From assembly GCF_050589625.1 (NCBI RefSeq), contig NZ_JBNGOP010000013.1:62001-126000 (forward strand): a stretch of DNA of 64,000 nucleotides. The letters run 5' to 3'. The notes below the pieces were generated by a model, which did not search any database, had not been told where the DNA came from, and saw only the letters and a program-made list of their open reading frames with translations. The stretch comes from Pelagihabitans sp947500445. Its GTDB lineage: Bacteria > Bacteroidota > Bacteroidia > Flavobacteriales > Flavobacteriaceae. Below, piece by piece: positions 8,677-18,897 of this stretch (positions are counted from its first letter, which is position 1; every line of letters begins with the position of its first letter). A program made the position numbers and the translations under genes.

Positions 8677-9735
8677 ATGGATAAGATCGAAAAAAAGATT
8701 ATAAAAAATCCGTTGGCAATAAAAAGAATTGAATTGCCGATGTACTACGAAGAGGTACCCAAAACATTGAAAAAATGTAAAAATTTGGAAGTCTTGGACC
8801 TCTCTTATTCAGATGTGGAAAAACTACCGAAATTCCTTTTTGAACTACCTAAGTTAAAAGCGCTTCGTATGAACGGTTGTTATATGCCGAACTTACCGGA
8901 TAATTTGAAGGAACATGCGGTTTTGACGGAGGTAGGGGTGCATGCCAAAAAAGAAAAAGACCTTAGGGCCATTTGGGCGATAGAAAATTTGGAAGTGCTG
9001 ACCATTACCGGGGAAATAAAGTCCATTCCCGATGCCATCGGAAGCTTAAAACGGCTCCGTAAATTGGTATTGTTTGGGCTTCCCATAAAAGAGCTTCCGT
9101 TGGTGCTAACGCAGCTTCCCGAGTTGACTTCATTAGAAGTAAATACGGCATTGGAAAAGTTGGATGTTGAGAAGGCAATAACGGTATTGGTGCAATGCCC
9201 TAAACTGACCCATTTGAAAATAGTCACCGAAAAATTAAGGTTAAGCCCTAACATTGCGAAACTCAAAAAGCTTAAAAAGCTGGACGTATCCGGCAACCGA
9301 CTTACGAAAATTCCAAAACAATTATTTGACTTGACCGGACTCACAACGTTGGACCTGGGGACCAATAGTATCGCAAAAATACCAGAGGGTATCGGAAAAT
9401 TGAAACAGCTAAAAGTTTTAAAGTTAAATTCCAATTGGGGCAATAGTTTGGATGTGACCCATTTGATGGCGGAAATCCATTTGTTGCAAAATTTACAGGT
9501 ACTCCACCTGTGGTCGTGTCAAAGCGTAAAATCCATCCCAAATACCATAAACCAATGCGGACGATTACGCGAACTGGATTTGGACAACAACCTGCTAAAA
9601 GAGGTGCCCGATACCCTATATGAAATGAACTGGTTGAAAAAATTGCGATTGACCACGAACAGTTTAAACGTAAAAACCCAGAAAAGGTTGGTCGCGGCCC
9701 TTCCTAAAACAAAAGTATTGGTGGATGGAGCGTGA
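8677..9735 (+). CDS. Leucine-rich repeat protein
   Basis: This 352-aa protein is almost entirely leucine-rich repeats from about residue 25 to 345, with units such as KLKKLDVSGNRLTKIPKQLF and LTTLDLGTNSIAKIPEGIG. The 22-24-residue L-x-x-L-x-L-x-x-N-x-(L/I)-x-x-(I/L)-P pattern is that of bacterial LRR proteins that bind other proteins. There is no signal peptide or membrane segment, so it is probably cytoplasmic. It follows the membrane-anchored gene by twelve bases. Its partner is unknown; two other LRR proteins are encoded nearby. Confidence 0.85.
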   Translation: MDKIEKKIIKNPLAIKRIELPMYYEEVPKTLKKCKNLEVLDLSYSDVEKLPKFLFELPKLKALRMNGCYMPNLPDNLKEHAVLTEVGVHAKKEKDLRAIWAIENLEVLTITGEIKSIPDAIGSLKRLRKLVLFGLPIKELPLVLTQLPELTSLEVNTALEKLDVEKAITVLVQCPKLTHLKIVTEKLRLSPNIAKLKKLKKLDVSGNRLTKIPKQLFDLTGLTTLDLGTNSIAKIPEGIGKLKQLKVLKLNSNWGNSLDVTHLMAEIHLLQNLQVLHLWSCQSVKSIPNTINQCGRLRELDLDNNLLKEVPDTLYEMNWLKKLRLTTNSLNVKTQKRLVAALPKTKVLVDGA

Positions 9736-9917
9736 AACCTTCGGATTAGGGAATATTTTAAGGAAATAGTGGTTACAAAAAAAACAATATCAAAAGTATG
9801 GACACTATCTCAAAAACGGTATAAACCGTACCGATTTGCTTTTAAAATGACCACCGTTAAGTAATGGGCGAACAACAAAAGTATGGGAACAATAAACAAG
9901 TGTAACAACATACAAAA

Positions 9918-11666
9918 ATGAACCTTCCCGAACGGTTGCTGCAAAAAATAATACAGGACAATAAAACGCGTACCTTATTAGGGTATTCCAGTTTTGGTGA
10001 TCTGTTTTTCTCGGAACCCAATGGTTATGGGGGCACATTATTTTCGGTGTTAAAAATAAGCACCCGAAAGGAGGTCCCTGTTTCTCCGGACCATATGGGG
10101 CTTTTTCGGTTTGAGGTAATACATGTCACCGACAAAAAATCGGTAATGGGGCATTATATAAAGGCTAGGCTGAACACACCGTTCAAATTGTTGCGATCGC
10201 CCGATTTTGCCAAAAAGTACGATGCCATAGCAACGCGGAACGGACTAAGGGAGCGGCTTAAAAATAAGTTGGGAAAATTGGGGCCTAACGAGGTATTTGC
10301 ACACTCCTTTACCTTCTACAACACTAAGGAACCCATGCATGCTACAGTGCTGCAAAAGGAGGTCTATTGGGAGAAAATACTGGAATACCTTCGCCGATTT
10401 CCTAGAGCATACTATAGCGATATTTATGATTTGGCCGGCAAGGATACCTATGGTCCCTTGGTCGAAAAAAAGTATTACGGTCACGGGTTCGACATTCCCG
10501 ACCAACTTTTCAACTGTATCAACCTAAAAGCATTGGCCATTTGGAACCATACGGCAAAACAATTGGATGATCGATTGCTACAACTCAAAAATTTGAACGC
10601 CCTTGCCTTGCGAAATTTGAACGGCCTTCCCCAAAAAACCATGGATCACATTCAGGAGCTGCCCTATTTGGTAGCGCTGGAACTGACCAATACCGATACC
10701 ATTTCAAGAACGGTATTGCAACGGATTCCTTTAGGTATCGAAAAGCTAAAAAGCCTGAGATACTTCGACTTTAGCGGTCACCCGTTTGAAAACTGGGACC
10801 AGGTGGTGCAACTTGTCAATATCAGGCGACTGTCCCTGGTAAATTGCGGACTTACGACCATTGCGGCAAATATCCATCAACTGGAACATTTGGAAGAACT
10901 GTATTTGAACGCCAATAAAATCCAAGAACTACCGACCGGCCTAAAACGGCTTAAAAATTTAAAAACTTTGCGTTTGGACGGAAATCCCTTGTCCGAACTA
11001 CCCGAATGGATCGGAGAAATGGAAAGTCTAGAAGTGTTGGAGCTTGCCCAAACGGGTCTGACCAGTTTGCCCGACACTATAGTCCAATTGAAAAACCTTA
11101 AAACACTCAAACTCAAAAAAAATCCTTTTCAACAGCTACCGAAATCCCTGCTCCAATTCCCCAAAAGGGTGGTGGAGATTGAACTTCGGAACGCGGCCTT
11201 GTACGATGCAAAAGCAAAGGCCAAAATGGCTACTTACTCGAAAGGCGATTGTGCCTTTGAAGCCGATTTTAATCTGAAACTGATGGTCATCAATGAGCTT
11301 ATGTATGTTGACGAGGTGCTGCTGCCCAAGTTTGATATTTGGAAATTTGCAAAAAACCATCCCGACCGTAACATCGATATTGAAAAAGAAGGCTATGAAC
11401 GCATTCCCGAAGCGGAGGCCTATTTCAGAAAATTAAAAATACCGATGGATCTGCTGATCGATATCAAGGAATTGAAATCCGACGGTGGAGATGCTATTTA
11501 TCGCCAGATCATTCCTTTTTGGGACGGGGAAGACCGTCAGTTCGATGTCGGTTCCATTTCCGATATCAAATACCTGCCTAATTTAAAAGCAACGAACGAT
11601 ATGAATTTCCCCAAACACTTGATCGCCGAATTGCGCAAGCTGAAGATAAAGGTATCCCGTTATTGA
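9918..11666 (+). CDS. Leucine-rich repeat protein with C-terminal DUF6892-like domain
   Basis: In this 582-aa protein residues 1-190 form an uncharacterised domain, residues of about 195-435 carry leucine-rich repeats (for example LEELYLNANKIQELPTGLKR), and residues of about 450-582 resemble DUF6892. The DUF6892-like end has LKLMVINELMYVDEVLLPKF, a D-I-E-K-E-G-Y-E-x-I-P-E-A motif and QIIPFWDGEDRQFDVGSISD. DUF6892 is a domain of unknown function often found alone. The LRR part is interrupted by a looser stretch near residues 240-270. A 182-base AT-rich gap precedes the gene, so it may have its own promoter. No signal peptide is seen. Confidence 0.75.
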   Translation: MNLPERLLQKIIQDNKTRTLLGYSSFGDLFFSEPNGYGGTLFSVLKISTRKEVPVSPDHMGLFRFEVIHVTDKKSVMGHYIKARLNTPFKLLRSPDFAKKYDAIATRNGLRERLKNKLGKLGPNEVFAHSFTFYNTKEPMHATVLQKEVYWEKILEYLRRFPRAYYSDIYDLAGKDTYGPLVEKKYYGHGFDIPDQLFNCINLKALAIWNHTAKQLDDRLLQLKNLNALALRNLNGLPQKTMDHIQELPYLVALELTNTDTISRTVLQRIPLGIEKLKSLRYFDFSGHPFENWDQVVQLVNIRRLSLVNCGLTTIAANIHQLEHLEELYLNANKIQELPTGLKRLKNLKTLRLDGNPLSELPEWIGEMESLEVLELAQTGLTSLPDTIVQLKNLKTLKLKKNPFQQLPKSLLQFPKRVVEIELRNAALYDAKAKAKMATYSKGDCAFEADFNLKLMVINELMYVDEVLLPKFDIWKFAKNHPDRNIDIEKEGYERIPEAEAYFRKLKIPMDLLIDIKELKSDGGDAIYRQIIPFWDGEDRQFDVGSISDIKYLPNLKATNDMNFPKHLIAELRKLKIKVSRY

Positions 11667-11829
11667 TAAATAACGGAATCCAGTGAGAGGGAAACATCAT
11701 GGCAATCGTTTCTTTGTTACGGAAATCGCATGTGTAAGCGGGTCCATGTGAGGGGCCCAAAACCAAAAATCAAAAACGATGGGTTATCAAGTTGAAGCCA
11801 TATTGACCAAGAGTAGAAAAATAAGCGAG

Positions 11830-12567
11830 ATGAAAACGATAGTGTGGTTTTTGATGGTCAACGTACTCCTTTTTAATTGTAAAGATCAAGAAACGAAAGC
11901 ATTAACGGGAAACCTATCGGAAGGAGCAAAGGAAGTATCAAAAAATGAGGTAACGGTTGCTGGGGATACCATAAAACGAACGCAATTTGTGCTCCGGAAA
12001 GTCACCGGTTGGGATGCCAAAAAACAACAGCTGACCAAATATGTTAGCAACGAAGAATCCGAATTCCTTTCCTTTGTTTGTAATGATCGCTATGGTGTTT
12101 TGGAGTATGCAGATGCCACAAAAGAGTGGCCACAAAATGCCTACTACATTTTTGATCGGCCAACGGAATTGACAAATGAGATACAGCTTGATCTTTCCAG
12201 TGCGCTGTATGCTATTACCGAAGCACGGTACGAGATGGACATGTCCTACTTCAGTAACCTGGTCGGGCAGTACTTATGTATTGGTGAACGTGCCGATGGT
12301 GGAGAACTCGTGACCATTATCGATATTGAGAAAAACGTTTTGATCGCCAAACTTGCGACCACCGCGGAAGGCCTGCTCTCTTTTGACGGTACCGTGGCCA
12401 CCTTTTGGGAATATTCGGAAAAAGAACTCGATAAAGACACCATTTGCCCCGAACATAGGAACACGGAATTTTATGCCAACTATGTTCCAACGGAGCAAAT
12501 ACGGTTCAATGTAAAAACCGGTAAAAGAACGGAAACCGGTACCTACGGTTGCGGTTTCATGGAATAG
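11830..12567 (+). CDS. Putative lipoprotein of unknown function
   Basis: The ATG at 11830 gives MKTIVWFLMVNVLLFNC, a short lipoprotein signal with the cysteine at residue 17; the in-frame ATG at 11779 would bury it behind 17 unsuitable residues. The mature protein (about 228 aa) has a beta-rich middle and a C-terminus with two cysteines (ICPEH and GCGFME). An SRVEM-type pattern is absent and no known domain is recognised. It is probably membrane-anchored. It stands alone between gaps of 163 and 286 bases and may be a single-gene unit. Confidence 0.65.
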   Translation: MKTIVWFLMVNVLLFNCKDQETKALTGNLSEGAKEVSKNEVTVAGDTIKRTQFVLRKVTGWDAKKQQLTKYVSNEESEFLSFVCNDRYGVLEYADATKEWPQNAYYIFDRPTELTNEIQLDLSSALYAITEARYEMDMSYFSNLVGQYLCIGERADGGELVTIIDIEKNVLIAKLATTAEGLLSFDGTVATFWEYSEKELDKDTICPEHRNTEFYANYVPTEQIRFNVKTGKRTETGTYGCGFME

Positions 12568-12853
12568 GCGTCCTTGGAGTTCATACCAAGTTTATGGCCA
12601 AACTTTTAATGGGTAATTTAAAACTAGAAATGGTATAAGTAGGCCTAGAGTACTTTTTGCCTTTGGCTGGGAATAGTTTCTTCCGTACGGTCGGTGCGAA
12701 AAATGCATTTCACTGAAAAAAGGGGTATGCAAAAAAAATGGGGAATGGTCCTAAAATTGAATACCGAAATATGAAATGGTATACGTACTGGAGCGTTCCC
12801 CACCATTGCGGATAAAAAGTAACGGATTGAAACAGCACTTGAACGTAAAGATC

Positions 12854-13420
12854 ATGCGACGAACGAAAGCCCAACTTATAGGAGTTATCTACAAAGCCTT
12901 TGAGGGAGTGACCCTTGAGGAGGGTATTGGTCTTTGGGAAGGTTATGCATTGGACGAGCGTTTGGAAAATACGAAGGAGTATTACCGTCTAAAGGGTAAG
13001 GACGAGCGTGAAGACTGGCAAAAAATCCCCATTTTGGACCTATATTATTGCAGTAGTTCCATATCCTTTTTGGATGCCAAGGGCATGCGTTTCCATTTAG
13101 GACTTTACCTCCTGTTCGCATTGGAGGTATTTTGGGAAGAGGAGGAAGCTTTGCACGAAAACGAGGACTTCGATCTTTCACCACCGGAAGTGCAGTTCGC
13201 ATTGACGTATAATTTAGAATCGGATTTTTCCCGTGAGCGATTTTCATTGTTGAACAAGGCGCAAATGAAGAGCGTGGTGTACTTTTTGGAGTATGCTTTG
13301 GGAGAACGGAAATCCCATTTTAGAGCACACGGCATCACTCAAAAACCATCCTTCGACAAACGCTATAAGGAGTTGGAAAATGCCATTGCCTTCTGGAAAG
13401 TGAAGGCGTTGGTAGGATAA
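12854..13420 (+). CDS. DUF6714-like protein
   Basis: The ATG at 12854 starts MRRTKAQLIGVIYKAFEGV and gives 188 aa; an upstream ATG at 12776 lies in an element-like AAATGGTAT motif and is less likely. The order of conserved features fits DUF6714: an F-x-G-V-x-L-x-x-G-I-G-L-x-E start, a D-E-R-E-D-W-Q-K-I-P block, and SSSISFLDAKGMRFHLGLYL. This family is small, cytoplasmic and uncharacterised, and it often appears among immunity-like proteins. The 286-base stretch before it shows only degenerate element ends and no other gene. The miniature element copy 2 begins nine bases after its stop. Confidence 0.65.
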   Translation: MRRTKAQLIGVIYKAFEGVTLEEGIGLWEGYALDERLENTKEYYRLKGKDEREDWQKIPILDLYYCSSSISFLDAKGMRFHLGLYLLFALEVFWEEEEALHENEDFDLSPPEVQFALTYNLESDFSRERFSLLNKAQMKSVVYFLEYALGERKSHFRAHGITQKPSFDKRYKELENAIAFWKVKALVG

Positions 13421-13428
13421 AATAGGAA

Positions 13429-13608
13429 TACCATTTTAACTTTGAAATGGTATCAATAGAAATTGAATTATTTTTTAGGTATTCAAGGCGAAAAACCTAA
13501 GTATAGCCATAGCTACGGTTAGATCCCTAGTCAAGCTGGGGACAGGCTTTTTAACGAAGAATAACGAAAAAAACCATTTATTAGTGCTATTTCAAAATTA
13601 AACTGGTA
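13429..13608 (+). mobile_element. Miniature inverted-repeat element, copy 2 (180 bp)
   Basis: The left end TACCATTTTAACTTTGAAAT and the right end, read on the other strand as TACCAGTTTAATTTTGAAAT, are 20-bp terminal inverted repeats with two mismatches. The left end is itself part of a smaller palindrome, ATACCATTT/AAATGGTAT around an eight-base loop (13428-13453). The interior shares most of its sequence with copy 1, with an extra stretch near 13521-13545. It has no coding capacity and lies between two genes, ending seven bases before the DUF4132 start. Confidence 0.8.
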
Positions 13609-13615
13609 GAACCTT

Positions 13616-16600
13616 ATGATTGCAAAAGAACAAGTAACGGCCCTCCTCAAAAACAAAAGGAAGCTAGATTTCAAAAAAGAAACCTTTTCCAGTTTTTCAA
13701 AACCCTATCAAATTTTGGGGAAACTCGTTGTGGCCCATCTTCCGGAGTATCGGGATACAAAGCCGATATTGACGTACTACAAGGAGGCCTTCGGTAAGGA
13801 TTTAAAAACCAATCCGTGGGACGGTAAGGAGGGACTTCGGTTGGCGCAACTGATCTACGGGGATTTGCGCGCACCCTATATTTCAAAAATTTGGGCGTTG
13901 TTCATGCAGCTGCCCTATCAATCGGGCTATAATAGACGACCGTTCCGTATGACGGCCAACACCAAGCACATCAATTTGGTATTAAAGCAACTACGTGTCC
14001 TTTGCAACACCAGTTGTTACGGTTTTGCCGATTGCTCCTTTACCGAACAGGCGCAGCTTTCAGGGTACTATCAAAACATGGGCAACGCCTATCTTTTTGG
14101 CGTGGTGCTGTCGGAGGGAAACCAAGAACTGTTAGGGGCCGTTACCGATATTGTCAATGGCGAGGATGAGGTAGGGGTCGTCTCCAGGGACATTATAAAG
14201 GCCCTGTTGCTGACCGATAAAAAAGAAAACTGGCAGCTGGTAGAAAAGTTATTGTTGGCCGCCCAGCGGCAGGAGGGGCTGCGGCAGACCATTTTGGAAT
14301 CTTTGGATGAGACCAGCATTGGTGCCCTGCGGTATTTGATCGATACGGTGCTCGAACACGACCTGTCCCGTTTTAGCAGTGTGGTAAGGGCCGTGGATAC
14401 TTGGTTCGGTTTTGGATGGGACGCACCAAAAAAAGCGACCATCAAAAGAACATTGGAACTCGCCGTAACCTTTATGGACGCACCGGAAAAGGTAGACGAA
14501 ACCCTTAAGGGGAAAGACCATTTGGCAAGTTATGTGGCGTTATGGGCGATAGGCATAAAGGATGTGACTCTAGCAAATACCAAAGCCTTTGAGCTAGTGT
14601 TCGATAACGATACGCCCAAAACGAAAAAGCTTTTGGCACTTTTCTTTGTTTACGAGACCGTGCGGACCAAACATGAACTCACCCCCTATATGTTGGAACA
14701 TTGGGGCAAGGATGTGGAGCTGGATTACTGGATGTTGCGCAATGCGCCCGCCTTGGATTGGACCAGCGATTTCTTTTTGAAGGTAAAGGAAACCGCGGAT
14801 GCATTACCAACGGAGGGCAAGCGTTTTGGCGGTACCGTTTTTGAATGGAAGCAGTACGACATTACCCCTTTCTATTTTTATGACTATCTGATCCGTTATG
14901 CCAAAGAAGAACAAATGATACTATTGGCACAAGATTTGGCCAAGCTGCCGAACCATGCACGGGAAGCGTTCATCAGAAAAATATTTCCCAAGCATTATAC
15001 CTATTCGTTGAACAGTGGCCGTTATCAAAACAAAAAACAGGAATCGCCCCGATTGACCTTGGAAAAAGATGCTTGGCAACGCGTTTTGTTACGGCAAGCG
15101 GCCACGGACCGGAACCTTTCCGTAATGGCGACCGGTTTAAAAGGGTTCGGTCATATGGATCTGGAAAAGGAGGAGTTGGAAATTTTGGAGGGACTGCTCT
15201 CCCGAAAAGGGAAAGACCTTCGAAAGCATACCATACAATTGTTGGTAAAACAACCCGAGGAGAAGTTGAAGGCGAGCACCTTAAATTTGGTAGCCTCCAA
15301 CAAAGTGGAGCAACGATTGGCGGGACTCGAAATTTTGACGGTACTCGATGGGGAAAATAAGTACCCCGAGTTTGTGGCGACCCAGGTGGAAGCCTATCAA
15401 CAACGAAAAAGTCTCGGTAAAAACGAATCGGTCTTTTTGGCCAAATTTTCAAAAGCACCTACCAGCGATTATACCTTTTCCAACGGTTTTGGGGTGATCG
15501 ACTATTCCAAGATCACACCTTTGATTACGCCACAAGCCAAGTTCAAAGAGAAAAAAGGACTGTTAGGGTTCATGAAGCCGGAATCAAAATTCCGTATCAA
15601 GGGAATAGTGGACGAGAAAAAGACCGTCACCGAAATCAACAAATTGATTGCCCTTTTCGAAGAAAATCGAAATTACGAATACCGGTACGAGGGCTACCAA
15701 GGCGCCGTAGAAACCGCCTTGCTGGGCAATGTGTTTCGTGCCAAGTCCCGTGATCGAAAGGATTTTAGCGCGAAGGAGTATCTAAACGACCTGCCGTTGG
15801 CCGATGTTTGGAAAAAATGGTACGCCCAAAGCAAACTGAACGATTTTGAGGTATTCTACGCCCTGTTTTTTTTGAACGCCTACCGTGATCCTTTTGCCCG
15901 TTACAGCGAAATGACCGATTTTATCAAGTCCTACTACCTGGATTTGGATGGCTTACAGATCGATAGTACCGGAAATTACAACAGCATCAACCGAAAGGTC
16001 GGTGCAATTTTGGCCGCCCTGAACAATGTGCACCGCGACATGATGACATTGATCCATTTTAAGCTGGATATTCTGGAGGATATGATTGCCAATTGCCCGG
16101 AAACATTTAAGGGCAGACATTTAAAAACACCAAAGTACCACTACCAACAAGGGCTGATATGGACGCAAATGATACTGGAGGCCGGTTTCTGGATCGCGGA
16201 CCATGAAATTGATATGCTGGCCGAAAAAAACAGCGATATCCTAAAGCGATATTATGATCTTCAGCAGTATCTTTTTGTCCAGCGGCTCGGATTTCCAAAA
16301 AAAGTTACCGATGTAAAAGCGGTGACCCAAGCAAAAATAGAAGACCGGCAGCTAAAGCCTCCACAGCTGCATATACTGCTGACCCTTTTTCAAAAAGGGC
16401 TATTACCGGAGGAGAACCTGCTTTTTCAGGCATTTTACCATCCCGATCTATTGCGGTTGCTCGATGGGGGCATTAGTTACAACACCAGACGCTATAAGGA
16501 GTATGACATAAGGGCCACCGGTATGTCGCCGTTAAAGACCAATATGCTCAAGGTAGAGGTAGAACGGGGCGACCTGCCTACCGAAGCTTCCGAGTACATT

Positions 16601-18628
16601 GGTAGTTTTGTAAACGTACAAGGGGTACGCTATGTATTTGAAGTATTGGAACGCTTGGGCAAGGAGAACCTGGATCGCGGATACAGCTACGACCGATATA
16701 GTAAAAAAGCCAATTTCAGTACGATTTTGAGCATCAGCGAACCCTCCGAAACGGATACCTACGAAGTGTTTGCGGAAGGGGTCAAAAGTGCCAAGATCAC
16801 GAAAAAAAGACTCATGGAGTTGGCTTGTTATGCGACGCAATGGGCCGAATGGATCGGCCGTTATCTTAAAATTGACGATTTGGAGCACGCCGTATGGTGG
16901 TTTCATGCCCATGCCGCCGATCATTATATGAGCGCACAAAAAGAAACGACCATCGCAAGATATTCCAATATCGAAAAAAACGACTTCGCCAAGGGCGCCA
17001 TCGATATCGATTGGTTCAACCGGGTGTATGCCAGTTTGGGAAAAAGCAATTGGAAGCTATTGCACGATGCCGCCAAATACATTTCACAGGGCAATGGCCA
17101 CCGCCGCGTAAAACTGTATTCCGGTGTAATGCTGGGAGAAGTGAAAATTACCGCCACGCTTAAAAAAATAAACGAAAAACGGGACAAGGATTATTTACGC
17201 GCCTTGGGACTAATACCCTTGAGCAAGACGAATGCGGAAAAGGACCTTTTGAACCGTTATAACCTTATTCAAAACTATATTAAGGAAAGCAAACAGTTCG
17301 GGGCGCAACGACAAGAGAGCGAGCGAAACGCCGCCGAAATCGCCTTGGACAACCTTTCCAGGAATGCCGGTTTTGAGGACCGTATTCGTTTCGGTTGGGC
17401 AATGGAGGGCAAGGCCACCGAAAAAATTATGGAAAACGATACCGTCACCTTCGACGATGTTACCGTAAAACTGGTGGTTGACGATATGGGCAAGGCCGAG
17501 ATCAAGGTGTTTAAAGGAGAGAAAACACAAAAGACCATTCCTGCCAAGTACAAAAAGGATAAAAAGATCGCACTTTTAAAAGAAGGTAAAAGTTATTTGG
17601 CCAAACAGTATTCCCGTACCCGAAATTCCTTAGCGCATGCGATGGTCCGAGAAGATGTCTTCCGACCTGAGGAACTTGAAAAGATTATGCGCCATCCGGT
17701 AGTAAAGGCCATGCTGGGGAAACTGGTGCTCTTTAACCCCGGGACCAAAGCGTCCGGATTTTATCGGGAAGGCCATTTGGTCGATGCCGATGGCGTACAA
17801 CATTCCCTAAAATCTTCGGACGGTCTGGTTATCGCCCATGCTTCACATTTGTACGATGCCGTACAATGGGATCTGTATCAAAAGTACCTTTTCGAAAACC
17901 GCATCGTACAACCCTTTAAACAAGTGTTTCGTGAGCTCTATGTGATTACCGACGATGAACGCGAGCGTAGTTTTCGTTCCGAAAGATACCAAGGGCATCA
18001 GATACAGCCCAAAAAAACAGTAGCCTTGTTGCGTAGTAGAGGGTGGACGGTTAACCGCGACGAGGGACTTCAAAAAGTATTTCACAGGCATGGTTTTATG
18101 GCCACCATGTATGCCATGGCCGATTGGTTCTCACCGGCCGATGTGGAAGCGCCGACCTTGGAATATGTCTGTTTCCATTCCCTAAAGGATTACAAGCCAC
18201 TTCCAATGGCGGAAATACCTCCGGTAGTGTTCAGCGAGGTCATGCGCGACGTAGACCTAGTGGTTAGTGTGGCCCATGTAGGGGGCGTCGATCCCGAAGC
18301 GAGCCATAGTACCATGGAAATGCGGGGCGTGTTGGCCAGGGAATCCGCCCGTTTGTTCAAGCTCGACAATGTAACGGTAAAGCAAAGACACCTTGTCATC
18401 ACCGGAAAACTGGGGGAATACAACATTCACCTAGGAAGTGCCAACGTGAGTATGCGGGGCTTGGCCCTAAATATTGTTCCGGTACATAGTCAGCATCGGG
18501 GCCGTATGTTCCTTCCCTTCGTAGATGACGACCCCAAAACGGCCGAATTGATCTCAAAAATGAAATTATTGGCCGAAGACCATAAAATTCAGGATCCAAC
18601 CGTTTTAGGGCAAATCCATAAACAGTAA
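13616..18628 (+). CDS. Giant DUF4132 / DUF7737 HEAT-type protein
   Basis: This 1670-aa protein has no signal or membrane segment. Residues 1-620 are helical and HEAT-like, closely related to the 717-aa protein encoded downstream. Residues of about 1230-1420 fit DUF4132 (FGAQRQESERNAAEIALDNL, then GWAMEGKATEKI, then SYLAKQYSRTRNSLAHAMV). The C-terminus of about residues 1530-1668 fits DUF7737, with AHVGGVDPEASHSTMEMR, GEYNIHLGSANVSM and HRGRMFLPFVDDDPKTAELI. E. coli MolR and YehI carry DUF4132. Elsewhere such proteins are encoded beside MoxR ATPases and VWA proteins in predicted conflict systems, but neither is visible in this window. Biochemical activity is unknown. Confidence 0.85.
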   Translation: MIAKEQVTALLKNKRKLDFKKETFSSFSKPYQILGKLVVAHLPEYRDTKPILTYYKEAFGKDLKTNPWDGKEGLRLAQLIYGDLRAPYISKIWALFMQLPYQSGYNRRPFRMTANTKHINLVLKQLRVLCNTSCYGFADCSFTEQAQLSGYYQNMGNAYLFGVVLSEGNQELLGAVTDIVNGEDEVGVVSRDIIKALLLTDKKENWQLVEKLLLAAQRQEGLRQTILESLDETSIGALRYLIDTVLEHDLSRFSSVVRAVDTWFGFGWDAPKKATIKRTLELAVTFMDAPEKVDETLKGKDHLASYVALWAIGIKDVTLANTKAFELVFDNDTPKTKKLLALFFVYETVRTKHELTPYMLEHWGKDVELDYWMLRNAPALDWTSDFFLKVKETADALPTEGKRFGGTVFEWKQYDITPFYFYDYLIRYAKEEQMILLAQDLAKLPNHAREAFIRKIFPKHYTYSLNSGRYQNKKQESPRLTLEKDAWQRVLLRQAATDRNLSVMATGLKGFGHMDLEKEELEILEGLLSRKGKDLRKHTIQLLVKQPEEKLKASTLNLVASNKVEQRLAGLEILTVLDGENKYPEFVATQVEAYQQRKSLGKNESVFLAKFSKAPTSDYTFSNGFGVIDYSKITPLITPQAKFKEKKGLLGFMKPESKFRIKGIVDEKKTVTEINKLIALFEENRNYEYRYEGYQGAVETALLGNVFRAKSRDRKDFSAKEYLNDLPLADVWKKWYAQSKLNDFEVFYALFFLNAYRDPFARYSEMTDFIKSYYLDLDGLQIDSTGNYNSINRKVGAILAALNNVHRDMMTLIHFKLDILEDMIANCPETFKGRHLKTPKYHYQQGLIWTQMILEAGFWIADHEIDMLAEKNSDILKRYYDLQQYLFVQRLGFPKKVTDVKAVTQAKIEDRQLKPPQLHILLTLFQKGLLPEENLLFQAFYHPDLLRLLDGGISYNTRRYKEYDIRATGMSPLKTNMLKVEVERGDLPTEASEYIGSFVNVQGVRYVFEVLERLGKENLDRGYSYDRYSKKANFSTILSISEPSETDTYEVFAEGVKSAKITKKRLMELACYATQWAEWIGRYLKIDDLEHAVWWFHAHAADHYMSAQKETTIARYSNIEKNDFAKGAIDIDWFNRVYASLGKSNWKLLHDAAKYISQGNGHRRVKLYSGVMLGEVKITATLKKINEKRDKDYLRALGLIPLSKTNAEKDLLNRYNLIQNYIKESKQFGAQRQESERNAAEIALDNLSRNAGFEDRIRFGWAMEGKATEKIMENDTVTFDDVTVKLVVDDMGKAEIKVFKGEKTQKTIPAKYKKDKKIALLKEGKSYLAKQYSRTRNSLAHAMVREDVFRPEELEKIMRHPVVKAMLGKLVLFNPGTKASGFYREGHLVDADGVQHSLKSSDGLVIAHASHLYDAVQWDLYQKYLFENRIVQPFKQVFRELYVITDDERERSFRSERYQGHQIQPKKTVALLRSRGWTVNRDEGLQKVFHRHGFMATMYAMADWFSPADVEAPTLEYVCFHSLKDYKPLPMAEIPPVVFSEVMRDVDLVVSVAHVGGVDPEASHSTMEMRGVLARESARLFKLDNVTVKQRHLVITGKLGEYNIHLGSANVSMRGLALNIVPVHSQHRGRMFLPFVDDDPKTAELISKMKLLAEDHKIQDPTVLGQIHKQ

Positions 18629-18632
18629 TACG

Positions 18633-18872
18633 ATGACAAAGGCGTTGAACGGCTATTACGAACAGATCGACCCAGTAGGTTTTTACGAATATTTTAATTT
18701 CGGTGAAAAACCAACCCACTTTAAAAACGCTTTATGGCGAATAAACCGATCGATAAAAAGAAATGATGGGCGTTTTTTGACCTATCCAAGTCTTTTGAAA
18801 ATGATGAGCGTTAAATGTGGTCGACCTGAAGTAAAAAGACATTTTTGTTTGGGAGTTCAATACACCTCTTAA
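18633..18872 (+). CDS. Small open frame after the DUF4132 gene, doubtful
   Basis: A 79-aa frame begins four bases after the DUF4132 stop. Its first 45 residues (YYEQIDPVGFYEYFNFGEKP and following) look protein-like, while the last 25 look random. It could be a small real gene of the operon, or a remnant whose 3' part has decayed. No family is recognised. Confidence 0.35.
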   Translation: MTKALNGYYEQIDPVGFYEYFNFGEKPTHFKNALWRINRSIKRNDGRFLTYPSLLKMMSVKCGRPEVKRHFCLGVQYTS

Positions 18873-18897
18873 AAACACAATTTACATTGAACCAACT

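Noticed and set aside
12776..12853. An earlier start of the DUF6714-like protein
   Set aside because: The extra residues do not fit the family N-terminus and the ATG lies in an element-like AAATGGTAT motif.
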